Below are positions 1-5,479 of a DNA stretch of 6,923 nucleotides, one piece after another; the stretch's first letter is position 1; every line of letters starts with the position of its first letter. Origin of the DNA: Acidobacteriaceae bacterium (GTDB taxonomy: Bacteria; Acidobacteriota; Terriglobia; Terriglobales; Acidobacteriaceae); assembly GCA_003132825.1 (NCBI GenBank), contig PKYX01000508.1, forward strand, positions 1 to 6,923, in the 5' to 3' direction. The notes under the pieces are model-generated. The model saw nothing but the letters and a program-made list of their open reading frames with translations, made no database searches and was not told where the DNA came from. A program made the translations under genes and the position numbers.

Positions 1-51
1 CGGTCACTCTTCAACATGGAGCTCCTTAACGAATCGAGTCGGGCAGACTAA
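1..51 (+). CDS. possible C-terminal tail of an upstream gene (partial)
   Basis: Frame 1 is open from the left edge and ends in TAA at 49-51. It encodes RSLFNMELLNESSRAD, a composition that looks like an ordinary protein C-terminus. The other two + frames are less protein-like here: one stops at once, the other runs on as a Ser/Pro/Gly-rich string. Sixteen residues are too few to name a family. If real, the gene lies on the same strand as the HU gene and ends well before its promoter, so it would be a separate transcription unit. The call rests only on the open frame and its composition. Confidence 0.25.
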   Translation, partial: RSLFNMELLNESSRAD

Positions 52-71
52 ATCGGGAAATTTGCAGGCCA

Positions 72-111
72 GCGGAAGTCGCCGTTTTCCTGGCCCGGGA
101 CCGACTTCTGC
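72..111 (+). terminator. 10-bp hairpin, possible terminator or leader structure
   Basis: GCGGAAGTCG (72-81) pairs fully with CGACTTCTGC (102-111), with one G-U pair and a 20-nt loop. It starts 20 nt after the possible upstream stop codon and lies before the HU promoter, which is where a terminator would sit. There is no T-run after the stem, so it is not a classical intrinsic terminator. An alternative outer pairing of AAATTTGCA (58-66) with TGCAATTT (109-116) competes with part of this stem. Confidence 0.3.
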
Positions 112-164
112 AATTTCACCGTGCTCTGGGCTGGTGCCGCCATCTTACGGGAGACAAGCCGCCG

Positions 165-193
165 TTGACAATCTCCCATATCTCCCTTAGCAT
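165..193 (+). promoter_or_regulatory. sigma70-type promoter for the HU-family gene
   Basis: A perfect -35 box TTGACA (165-170) is followed by a 17-bp spacer and a -10 box TAGCAT (188-193; 4 of 6 matches, with the key T, A and final T kept). Transcription would start near 200, giving a leader of about 40 nt before the GTG start at 240. This is the best promoter in the window and suits an abundant, housekeeping-level nucleoid protein. Confidence 0.6.
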
Positions 194-206
194 CAATCAC
201 TTGATG
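191..206. promoter_or_regulatory. perfect dyad over the HU -10 / start region
   Basis: CATCAA (191-196), TCAC, TTGATG (201-206) form a perfect 6-bp inverted repeat that overlaps the -10 box and the predicted transcription start. The position is typical of a repressor operator. It could also form a small hairpin at the 5' end of the mRNA. HU/IHF-type genes are often autoregulated, but no regulator can be assigned from this sequence. Confidence 0.35.
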
Positions 207-226
207 GATTTGTAGCGATTCCCCCC

Positions 227-233
227 GGGAGAA
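227..233 (+). promoter_or_regulatory. ribosome binding site fixing the GTG start of HU
   Basis: GGGAGAA lies 6 nt upstream of GTG 240. It supports this GTG as the true start, which also gives the usual HU N-terminus (M-x-K-x-x-I-I). Confidence 0.6.
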
Positions 234-239
234 CCACCT

Positions 240-509
240 GTGATCAAGCTGGATATCATCAACGAAGTGGTCAACAAGACCGGGATTACCAAGACCAAAG
301 CCGAACTGGCCGTCGAAACCGTGTTTGACAGCATGAAGAACGCGCTCGGTAAGGGCGATCGCATTGAGCTGCGTGGCTTTGGCGTATTTAACGTGCGCCC
401 GCGCAAAACCGGTATCGGACGCAACCCGCGAACCGGCGCCGAGGTCTCGATTCCTCCCGGCAAAGCGGTTCGCTTCAAGCCCGGCAAGGAGTTGCAGTCC
501 ATCGACTAG
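240..509 (+). CDS. HU/IHF-family histone-like DNA-binding protein
   Basis: This small basic protein (89 aa, the normal family length) bends and compacts DNA as a dimer in the nucleoid. The N-terminal helical dimerisation part covers about residues 1-40. The family signature follows: GFGVF at 46-50, then the beta-arm with RNP at 61-63, where Pro63 matches the DNA-intercalating proline of HU/IHF, and TG at 65-66. It ends with FKPGK at 79-83. The IELRGFG stretch (42-48) recalls IHF-beta, but HU and IHF cannot be separated by eye, so no symbol is given. The start is GTG with a good ribosome binding site. A strong promoter lies upstream, and the metalloprotease gene follows 84 nt downstream on the same strand. 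Confidence 0.95.
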   Translation: MIKLDIINEVVNKTGITKTKAELAVETVFDSMKNALGKGDRIELRGFGVFNVRPRKTGIGRNPRTGAEVSIPPGKAVRFKPGKELQSID

Positions 510-534
510 GTGGCGCCTCCGGCTCGCCGGCGGA

Positions 535-553
535 CGGGCGGCCCTCCCGCCCG
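535..553 (+). terminator. GC-rich hairpin between HU and the metalloprotease
   Basis: CGGGCGG (535-541) and CCGCCCG (547-553) form a perfect 7-bp all-GC stem with a 5-nt loop, 25 nt after the HU stop codon. No T-run follows, so full termination is uncertain. It could limit read-through or protect the HU mRNA 3' end, keeping HU expression above that of the downstream gene. The whole 510-593 spacer is very GC-rich and has no visible promoter. Confidence 0.35.
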
Positions 554-593
554 CAGCGCGGCCTCGAGCCCAGTCGCGTGGCAACGAGCTCTG

Positions 594-1616
594 ATGTCTG
601 ATCCTATCCCCCCCGTCTCTTCGACCACGGACTTCTATCGACCCCTCGAAGTCTTCGTCGTCCACTCCCCCAAGCAGCGCTATTGGATCCACATCCTTCT
701 GCTGCTGGCCACGATCTTCACTACGCTCGTGGTCGGTGCACGCATGGAAACCAACTTCCTGCACAAACTCCCCGTGCTTTACACCGGCGATGACGGCCTC
801 TCCATTTTTCCCGTCATTTGGGCACTGCATGCCGCGCACCTAACGCTCGGGATTCCGTTCTCGCTCACCCTGATGCTCATCCTTCTGGCGCACGAGATGG
901 GACACTATCTTTACTGCCAGCGGTACGGGGTGTGGGCCACGCTGCCTTTTTTTATTCCGTTCCCAACCTTGATTGGCACACTCGGCGCTTTCATTCGCAT
1001 CCGTTCTCCCATCCGCTCGCGTTCAGCACTTTTTGACATCGGCATCGCCGGCCCTATCGCGGGATTCGCCGTAGCCGTCACCGTGCTATTTTTTTCCTTG
1101 GGTTTCGCCGAGCCCATCTCGGCGGGCATGGCCCCCGCCAGTATCGAGCTCGGCCTCCCGCTCATTTTTCGCGTCGTGCACGGGATGCTAGTCGCGGCCG
1201 GCCTGGCGCACGGCACCGCCGCCCTGCCTCTTGGCCAGCTCTACTTGCATCCGGTGACGGTGGCCGCCTGGGTCGGAATGTTCGCCACCTCTTTGAACTT
1301 GCTTCCCGGGGGGCAGCTCGACGGCGGCCACATCGTCTTCTCCCTCGCCCCGCGCGCCCATCGGGTGGTTTCCGCCTTGACCATCCTGGTGCTCATCCCC
1401 CTGGCATACTACTTGTGGGCGGGCTGGCTGCTCTGGGCCGTGTTACTGGGCCTCAGCGGAATGCGTCATCCCCTGGTGCCGGAGTGGCCGGCGGTCGATC
1501 GTCCTCGCCGCTGGCTGGCTCTCGCCGGCCTGGGGATGCTGATCCTTACCTGGACACCGACCCCCATCTTGCACAATTCACTCAAGGAAGTGATCCGCCA
1601 GTTTAGATCCGGGTAA
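594..1616 (+). CDS. site-2 protease family (M50) intramembrane zinc metalloprotease
   Basis: This is a 340-aa polytopic membrane protein. The zinc site is HEMGH at residues 100-104 (His100, Glu101, His104), and the third ligand motif is NLLPGGQLDGG at 235-245 (Asp243). A GPIAGF segment at 153-158 and the PFFIPFP stretch at about 118-124 are also typical of bacterial and plant EGY-like site-2 proteases. Hydrophobic segments lie near 31-48, 89-99, 148-170, 221-236, 257-280 and 306-320. There is no PDZ domain, so it is not a classical RseP. The family cuts transmembrane segments, often of anti-sigma factors or membrane regulators; the substrate here is unknown. ATG 594 is preferred because residues from an upstream GTG at 510 would be Arg/Pro/Ala-rich filler starting right at the HU stop. 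The ribosome binding site (ACGAG) is weak. It may be co-transcribed with HU. Confidence 0.9.
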   Translation: MSDPIPPVSSTTDFYRPLEVFVVHSPKQRYWIHILLLLATIFTTLVVGARMETNFLHKLPVLYTGDDGLSIFPVIWALHAAHLTLGIPFSLTLMLILLAHEMGHYLYCQRYGVWATLPFFIPFPTLIGTLGAFIRIRSPIRSRSALFDIGIAGPIAGFAVAVTVLFFSLGFAEPISAGMAPASIELGLPLIFRVVHGMLVAAGLAHGTAALPLGQLYLHPVTVAAWVGMFATSLNLLPGGQLDGGHIVFSLAPRAHRVVSALTILVLIPLAYYLWAGWLLWAVLLGLSGMRHPLVPEWPAVDRPRRWLALAGLGMLILTWTPTPILHNSLKEVIRQFRSG

Positions 1617-1618
1617 TA

Positions 1619-1632
1619 GGGGGCGCGCCTCC
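1619..1632. terminator. short dyad between convergent stop codons
   Basis: GGGGGCGCGCCTCC is nearly self-complementary: a 5-bp stem with one G-U pair and a CGCG loop. It fills most of the 19-nt gap between the metalloprotease and exporter stop codons. The position fits a bidirectional transcription stop, but there is no T-run on either strand. Confidence 0.3.
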
Positions 1633-1635
1633 GCA

Positions 1636-2970
1636 CTACTCGTCGACCACCCGGGCGGTCATCTCCTGCGCCGGCTCTCCTCCGACTGCCGTCTGCGCGA
1701 TGATCAGCCGCCGCGCCTCCACTCGGATCTTCGGCAAATGCAAGCCAAAAAACGCGGCCCCGCCGAGCGCGGCGACCGCGCCCATCGCCACCGTCACCGG
1801 CGCCCCCAGCCGGTCCGCCAAAGCTCCGCCGAGCAGAGCACCGAGTGGCGCCATGCCCATGAACATCATCGAATAGACCGCCATCACTCGGCCGCGCAGA
1901 TGATCGGGCACCATGGCCTGGATCAGCGTGTTCGAGGAAGACATCTGCAGCATCATGCAGAAACCCACCGGCAGCAGGAGCGCGGCGGAAAGCCAGAACA
2001 CCCGCGAGAAGGAAAACAGCACCAGGCTGACGCCGAAACCGGCGCAGGAAAGCGCCACCCATCGCCCCAGTCCGCTCACCCCGCTGCGGGAAGCGAGCGT
2101 CAGCGCACCGAGCAGCGCACCGACGCCAGTGGCCCCCATCAGGATGCCGAGCGCACGCGCCCCGCCGTGCAAGACGCGGTCGGCAAAAAGCGGCATGAGC
2201 ACGGTGTAAGGCATGGCCACCAGGCTGACCAGTCCGAGCAGAAGCAGCAGGGCACGAATCGGCGCCGTGTGCCGCACAAAGCGGAACCCTTCCATGATGT
2301 GGGCCAGGGGGGAGGCGCTGGCCGCCAGCCGCTTGGGCTCGGGCACGCGCATCATGAGCAGCCCGATGATCACCGCGATATAGCTGATCCCATTGGCGAA
2401 GAAGCACCACCCTTCGCCGATTCTCGCGACCATGATTCCGGCAACCGCCGGCCCGATAATCCGCGCCGCGTTGAACATGGAAGAGTTCAACGCGATCGCA
2501 TTCATCAAATGTTCCTTGCCGACCATATCCACGATGAAGGATTGCCGGCCAGGAATATCAAAGGCATTCACCACCCCCAGCAGCATAGCGAGAGCAAAAA
2601 TCTCCCAAACCGTGACCACGCGAGTGAGCGTCAGTCCCGCCAGGATGAGGGCCAAAATCATCGACGCAACCTGGGTCGCGATCACCACCCGATGCCGGTT
2701 GTGGCGGTCGGCCACAATGCCGCCGAGCGGTGCCACCAGGAATACCGGAAACTGACTCGCGAACCCGACCGCTCCGAGCAAAAGCGATGAGCCCGTCATG
2801 CGATAAACCAGCCACGCCTGGGCGATGCTCTGCATCCAGGTACCAATCAAGGAAATCAATTGTCCGCTGAAAAAAAGCTGGAAGTTGCGATGCGCCAGAG
2901 CACGCAGAGTAACCGGCAGCCTTTGCCTGGGGGTCGGTGCGGTCTTGATGCTTGCGCGCGAATCGGGCAC
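1636..2970 (-). CDS. MFS exporter, EntS / MFS_3 (DHA3) type
   Basis: This inner-membrane proton-driven transporter has 444 aa from GTG 2970, close to the roughly 400-430 aa usual for the family. The N-terminus has the family's ALAHRNFQLFFSGQ entry into helix 1 (25-38). MFS motif A is at about 83-96 (GGIVADRHNRHRVV), and a second copy-like GGALADRLG is at 381-389. The stretch around 138-178 (DIPGRQSF, then N-rich and GPAVAG) is characteristic of the EntS/MFS_3 group, whose members export siderophores, macrolides or other small molecules. The substrate is unknown. In-frame GTG codons at 3048 and 3147 would add 26 or 59 Arg/Gly/Ser-rich residues that look non-coding, so 2970 is preferred; the upstream AAGAG is a weak ribosome binding site. 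It is convergent with the metalloprotease and has no same-strand partner in the window. Confidence 0.9.
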   Translation of the reverse strand: MPDSRASIKTAPTPRQRLPVTLRALAHRNFQLFFSGQLISLIGTWMQSIAQAWLVYRMTGSSLLLGAVGFASQFPVFLVAPLGGIVADRHNRHRVVIATQVASMILALILAGLTLTRVVTVWEIFALAMLLGVVNAFDIPGRQSFIVDMVGKEHLMNAIALNSSMFNAARIIGPAVAGIMVARIGEGWCFFANGISYIAVIIGLLMMRVPEPKRLAASASPLAHIMEGFRFVRHTAPIRALLLLLGLVSLVAMPYTVLMPLFADRVLHGGARALGILMGATGVGALLGALTLASRSGVSGLGRWVALSCAGFGVSLVLFSFSRVFWLSAALLLPVGFCMMLQMSSSNTLIQAMVPDHLRGRVMAVYSMMFMGMAPLGALLGGALADRLGAPVTVAMGAVAALGGAAFFGLHLPKIRVEARRLIIAQTAVGGEPAQEMTARVVDE

Positions 2971-2999
2971 GTTCTGCTCTTGATAGATGGCATCGAGCT

Positions 3000-3020
3000 G
3001 CGACTCGATGCACGAGTTGC
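3000..3020. promoter_or_regulatory. imperfect dyad upstream of the MFS exporter
   Basis: GCGACTCG (3000-3007), a 5-nt spacer and CGAGTTGC (3013-3020) form an inverted repeat with 7 of 8 matches, 30-50 bp upstream of the preferred exporter start. Exporters of this class are often controlled by TetR- or MarR-type repressors that bind such dyads. No regulator gene is in the window, and if the exporter starts at an upstream GTG this would be coding sequence. Confidence 0.2.
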
Positions 3021-3206
3021 TCGTCCCTGAACCCGAGATCGAGGGCACGTCATGGGCCGCGATCGGTCGGCGCCATGGTCCGCGACTTCCCGGGCGCTTA
3101 TCAGGGCCCTCATGCCGGCGTCGCCTCAGCCCGAAACCGGCGCCCACCGCCGCGTTCGGGACCGCGAGGTCCGGCCGCTCTGCCGAAATTCTGCGATCTA
3201 GGTGCT

Positions 3207-3240
3207 AACTTCTCACGTCACCAACTCGTCAACTTCTCAC
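3207..3240. repeat. 10-bp direct repeat in the PilZ upstream region
   Basis: AACTTCTCAC occurs at 3207-3216 and again at 3231-3240, 24 bp apart start to start, with a partial third AACT between. The second copy overlaps the weak -35-like box TTCTCA (3234-3239). Tandem sites can bind a response regulator, but a chance repeat is possible. Confidence 0.35.
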
Positions 3241-3336
3241 CATCTTCAAGCTGCGGTAGAGTCTTTGTAGTTACTCTTAGGGTTCGACGTGGAAGCGGCG
3301 GGGATTCTCGCAGTCCCAGTATAGTTAAGGAATGCG

Positions 3337-3378
3337 ATGGAAGAACCGCCTGCTCCCGCGCAAGTGGACGAAGGCTGA
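3337..3378 (+). CDS. possible 13-codon leader ORF ahead of the PilZ gene
   Basis: ATG 3337 follows AAGGA (3327-3331) with 5-nt spacing, a reasonable ribosome binding site, and encodes MEEPPAPAQVDEG before TGA at 3376-3378. It is in the same frame as the PilZ gene, and that frame stays open from the TGA through to the PilZ start at 3475. It could be a leader peptide, the remains of a longer N-terminus cut by a nonsense codon, or chance. The peptide resembles nothing I recognise. Confidence 0.2.
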   Translation: MEEPPAPAQVDEG

Positions 3379-3465
3379 TCGTCCGAAGCTTCTAGCTTGC
3401 ACCACGTTCCTCTGGCCTGTCACTCGATGGCGCACCTGCGTCCCACGGGTGAAGCGCCGGTTTTC

Positions 3466-3470
3466 GGAGA
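3466..3470 (+). promoter_or_regulatory. ribosome binding site fixing the PilZ start
   Basis: GGAGA lies 4 nt before ATG 3475. A TTG at 3397 in the same frame has no such site, so 3475 is chosen. Confidence 0.55.
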
Positions 3471-3474
3471 AAGC

Positions 3475-3927
3475 ATGAACATCGAGCCGGTTCGCATCGA
3501 ACGTCGCCATCGCCAACGTTTCGCTTTGGACCTTCCGGTTTCCATCCGCCGGAATGGCGGCGACGGCGAAGCCTGCGGTTTCACTCAGAATTTGAGCGCA
3601 GGCGGGGTGCTGTTCTACACCGACTTCCCCCTCGCGCAAGGGGATACCATTGAACTCACCCTGGTGATGCCTTCGGAGATTACGCTGGCCGAGGCGATGC
3701 GGGTGCGCTGCCGAGCCGCGGTATTACGCGTGGTGCCTCCGGCGGGCGGAACGGCGTGCGGAATCGCCGCCCTCTTGCAAGGCTATGAATACTTACCCGA
3801 ACCCGAGACTCTGCTCAAAGGTTCAGGCGCCTATGTCCGGGTTTCGCCCTTGCATGAGCCGGCGCCCGAAGAAGCAGTGGGGAACGGGTTGCACACGTTT
3901 CATACGCGCGACGCCGCGCTCCCCTAG
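3475..3927 (+). CDS. stand-alone PilZ domain protein (probable c-di-GMP receptor)
   Basis: This is a 150-aa soluble protein made of little more than one PilZ domain. Both c-di-GMP-binding motifs are intact: RxxxR as RHRQR at residues 11-15, and (D/N)xSxxG as NLSAGG at 39-44. A beta-barrel-like pattern follows (VLF, then DTIELTLVMP at 57-66, then RCRAAVLRVV at 78-87) up to about residue 105. The C-terminal 45 residues are polar, Pro/Glu-rich and probably flexible. PilZ proteins turn c-di-GMP level into changes in motility, exopolysaccharide or pilus activity; the partner here is not evident. A hairpin terminator lies about 50 nt downstream, so it is probably monocistronic. The CpaE-like gene follows on the same strand. 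Confidence 0.85.
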   Translation: MNIEPVRIERRHRQRFALDLPVSIRRNGGDGEACGFTQNLSAGGVLFYTDFPLAQGDTIELTLVMPSEITLAEAMRVRCRAAVLRVVPPAGGTACGIAALLQGYEYLPEPETLLKGSGAYVRVSPLHEPAPEEAVGNGLHTFHTRDAALP

Positions 3928-3977
3928 TTCGTCTGTGGCGGTGGCTTGTGGATTTCTCCCTCCCCCTGAATCCCCCT

Positions 3978-4005
3978 GCCAGGCGCGGCTTTTGCGCGCT
4001 CTGGC
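3978..4005 (+). terminator. probable terminator after the PilZ gene
   Basis: GCCAGGCGCG (3978-3987) pairs with CGCGC and CTGGC (3995-3999 and 4001-4005), with one bulged T at 4000 and a 7-nt loop. The stem is 10 bp, very GC-rich, and is followed by TGCTTT. It begins 50 nt after the PilZ stop codon. The short T-run makes it plausible but not ideal. Confidence 0.5.
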
Positions 4006-4008
4006 TGC

Positions 4009-4037
4009 TTTCCAATTGGGCTGGTTTTCAATAGAAT
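4009..4037 (+). promoter_or_regulatory. candidate distal promoter for the CpaE-like gene
   Basis: TTTCCA (4009-4014), 17 bp and TAGAAT (4032-4037) match the sigma70 boxes in 4 and 5 of 6 positions. It sits just after the PilZ terminator. Transcription from here would give a leader of about 175 nt. The leader contains TCTGAGCC twice (4104-4111 and 4124-4131) and a CCGGC/GCCGG mini-hairpin (4130-4145). Confidence 0.35.
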
Positions 4038-4157
4038 AGTCGAAGCCCGGCGCAGGCTCGTGGCGCGCCGGATTTCGTCGAGGTCGATATTTTGCTGACA
4101 CCGTCTGAGCCCCGAGGGAGAGTTCTGAGCCGGCGCGCGGGCCGGTACCTAAGTCAC

Positions 4158-4186
4158 TTGGCGTCGCCGTTGTCCTTTCATAACAT
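4158..4186 (+). promoter_or_regulatory. candidate proximal promoter for the CpaE-like gene
   Basis: TTGGCG (4158-4163), 17 bp and TAACAT (4181-4186) match the sigma70 boxes in 4 of 6 positions each, with transcription starting near 4193 and a leader of about 27 nt. It is weaker than the HU promoter but well placed. Confidence 0.35.
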
Positions 4187-4193
4187 GCTGTTA
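4181..4193. promoter_or_regulatory. perfect dyad over the proximal -10 box
   Basis: TAACA (4181-4185), TGC, TGTTA (4189-4193) is a perfect 5-bp inverted repeat covering the -10 box and the expected transcription start. A repressor bound here would block the promoter. The arms are short, so chance cannot be excluded. Confidence 0.3.
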
Positions 4194-4219
4194 CAGGAAA
4201 AATCAGTGAGGACCGAACC

Positions 4220-5458
4220 ATGTCCGGCATAGCTGCCGCCCTTCTGACCGAAGACCGAGAGAGACTCCCGGCCCTGCAGAGCCGGCTCGAGAACACGCAG
4301 GCGGGGCAGATTGTTTTCAGCCATTGCGGTTTCCCCTCGACCCCGAGCGACCCCATCCTGCGTCAGATCCAGGATGCCCATGCCGAGGTCGTCCTGGTCG
4401 ATATCGATCCCCACGCCGAGCAGCGCGCCCTGAACGCCATCGCCCTGCTTCGATCCGCGACCGAGGACCTGGCGCTGTTTGCCATGGGCGAAATGAGCCA
4501 TCCCGCGACTATTGTGGCCAGCATGCGGGCCGGCGCCACCGAATATCTCGAACGCAACGCCCCCGCCGAAGCTATCGCGGAAGCGTTCCTGCGCCTCTCG
4601 TCCTCGCGCATCAAAAACCGGGCGTCCGCGGGCCGGGCGCGCGTCTTCACCGTGGCCAACGCCAAAGGCGGGGCCGGCGCCACCACCGTCGCCGTCAACA
4701 CCGCCATCGCTTTGCAGGAGGCGCACGGAGGCGTTCTACTGGTTGATTTTGCTCCCATGGGCCATTGTGCTCTTCACCTGAACATGCGACCTGCCTTCGG
4801 CGTCTACGACGCCCTGCAGAACCTGCACCGCCTGGATACTTCTTTGCTCGAAGGTCTGATGACCCAGTGCAAAGGCGGACTTCAGCTTCTGGCCGCCCCG
4901 CAGCAGCCTTTTTCTCTCGAGCCCACGGCCGCCGAACTGGCCCGCCTGTTCGATCTCCTGGTGTCGCACTTCCGCTACGTGGTCGTAGACTCCTCGGGTC
5001 GGGTGGACAGGACCGCGCGTCTGCTTTGTGAACTGTCGAATGCGGTGCTGTTGGTGGCGCAAACCGATGTGGTTTCGCTGTGGAGTGCCGGCCGCATGCG
5101 TCCGTTCCTTGAGGAAGGCGCCGCTCGCGATCGCGTCCGCTTGGTGCTCAACCGCTACAAGAAAATTCCCGGCTTCTCTGACGAGGACGTCGAAAAAGCC
5201 ACCGATTGCCGTCTGCTGTGGAAGCTTCCCAACAACTACCAGGCCACGGCGCCCGCCATCGACAAGGGAGTCCCGGTGACCTTCCAGGAAGGCAGCGATA
5301 TCGGCCGTTCCTTCCGTGCTCTGTCCGCCATCATGGCGGAAGCCAAAGTCAGCGCCGAGGGCTCGCTCGACTTGGTCTACCAGCAAGATAAACCGGACCG
5401 CGATCGCAAGAAACCAGCCAATGGGATGTTGATCCCATCCCTTCGCGCCGGCCAGTAG
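4220..5458 (+). CDS. CpaE/TadZ-like ParA/MinD-family ATPase with receiver-like N-terminus
   Basis: This 412-aa soluble protein has two domains. Residues 1-130 have a response-regulator-like fold pattern: acidic pair E11/D12, VVLVD with Asp61, and GATEYL at 105-110. The usual switch Thr/Ser (A88 or M89 here) and conserved Lys (R112 here) seem replaced, so it is probably a pseudo-receiver. Residues 140-375 are a ParA/MinD-type ATPase: deviant Walker A AKGGAGATT at 148-156 with signature Lys149 but Ala154 in place of the second lysine, LLVDF with Asp176, and Walker B VVVDSSG with Asp257. This architecture is that of CpaE/TadZ, which place Tad-type pilus machinery at the cell pole. The C-terminal 35 residues are polar. 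ATG 4220 has TGAGGA at 7-nt spacing. No other Tad genes are in the window, so pilus involvement is inferred. Confidence 0.85.
   Translation: MSGIAAALLTEDRERLPALQSRLENTQAGQIVFSHCGFPSTPSDPILRQIQDAHAEVVLVDIDPHAEQRALNAIALLRSATEDLALFAMGEMSHPATIVASMRAGATEYLERNAPAEAIAEAFLRLSSSRIKNRASAGRARVFTVANAKGGAGATTVAVNTAIALQEAHGGVLLVDFAPMGHCALHLNMRPAFGVYDALQNLHRLDTSLLEGLMTQCKGGLQLLAAPQQPFSLEPTAAELARLFDLLVSHFRYVVVDSSGRVDRTARLLCELSNAVLLVAQTDVVSLWSAGRMRPFLEEGAARDRVRLVLNRYKKIPGFSDEDVEKATDCRLLWKLPNNYQATAPAIDKGVPVTFQEGSDIGRSFRALSAIMAEAKVSAEGSLDLVYQQDKPDRDRKKPANGMLIPSLRAGQ
5421..5438 (+). other. perfect inverted repeat in the 3' end of the CpaE-like gene
   Basis: ATGGGAT (5421-5427), GTTG, ATCCCAT (5432-5438) is a perfect 7-bp hairpin with a 4-nt loop, 17 nt before the stop codon. 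It lies in the variable C-terminal tail and could stabilise the mRNA end or assist termination together with the hairpin at 5480-5496. Confidence 0.35.
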
Positions 5459-5479
5459 GATTCCGCTCGCCGCAATACT

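Larger units (their letters stand above)
2971..3474. other. long intergenic region between divergent exporter and PilZ genes
   Basis: About 500 bp separate the start of the exporter (- strand) from the PilZ gene (+ strand). Open frames exist on both strands but are Arg/Pro/Ser-rich and look like GC-driven shadows. The stretch holds an imperfect dyad (3000-3020), a 10-bp direct repeat (3207-3240) and a 13-codon leader-like ORF (3337-3378). A weak promoter-like pair for PilZ is TTCTCA (3234-3239), 17 bp, TAGAGT (3257-3262). No convincing promoter for the exporter was found. No tRNA or riboswitch was recognised. Confidence 0.5.

Noticed and set aside
510..593. GTG 510 as start of the metalloprotease
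   Set aside because: The added 28 residues are Arg/Pro/Ala-rich, come from a hairpin-forming GC spacer, and abut the HU stop; ATG 594 gives a normal N-terminus.
48..839. Long open frame on the - strand across the HU gene
   Set aside because: It is antisense to HU and the protease start, has low-complexity Gly/Arg-rich stretches, and matches no family; HU and the protease are clear on the + strand.
1466..2410. 314-codon open frame on the - strand in a second frame of the exporter
   Set aside because: Ala/Arg/Gly-rich shadow frame overlapping the exporter; no motifs.
1738..2790. 350-codon open frame on the + strand inside the exporter gene
   Set aside because: The translation is His/Gln/Arg-rich filler, typical of the antisense of a GC-rich membrane protein gene; the exporter motifs on the - strand are unambiguous.
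2971..3147. GTG 3147 or 3048 as start of the exporter
   Set aside because: The extra residues are Arg/Gly/Ser-rich and unlike exporter N-termini; family members normally begin shortly before the HRNF-LFF segment.
2952..3395. 147-codon open frame on the + strand in the exporter-PilZ spacer
   Set aside because: Arg/Ser/Pro-rich, no ribosome binding site recognised, overlaps the exporter start; looks like GC-driven chance.
4159..4174. sigma54-like promoter upstream of the CpaE-like gene
   Set aside because: TGGC and TTG fit, but the nearly invariant GC of the -12 element is GT, so a sigma70-type reading is preferred.
3928..4219. c-di-GMP riboswitch in the leader of the CpaE-like gene
   Set aside because: Considered because of the PilZ context; no GEMM-like conserved segments are visible.
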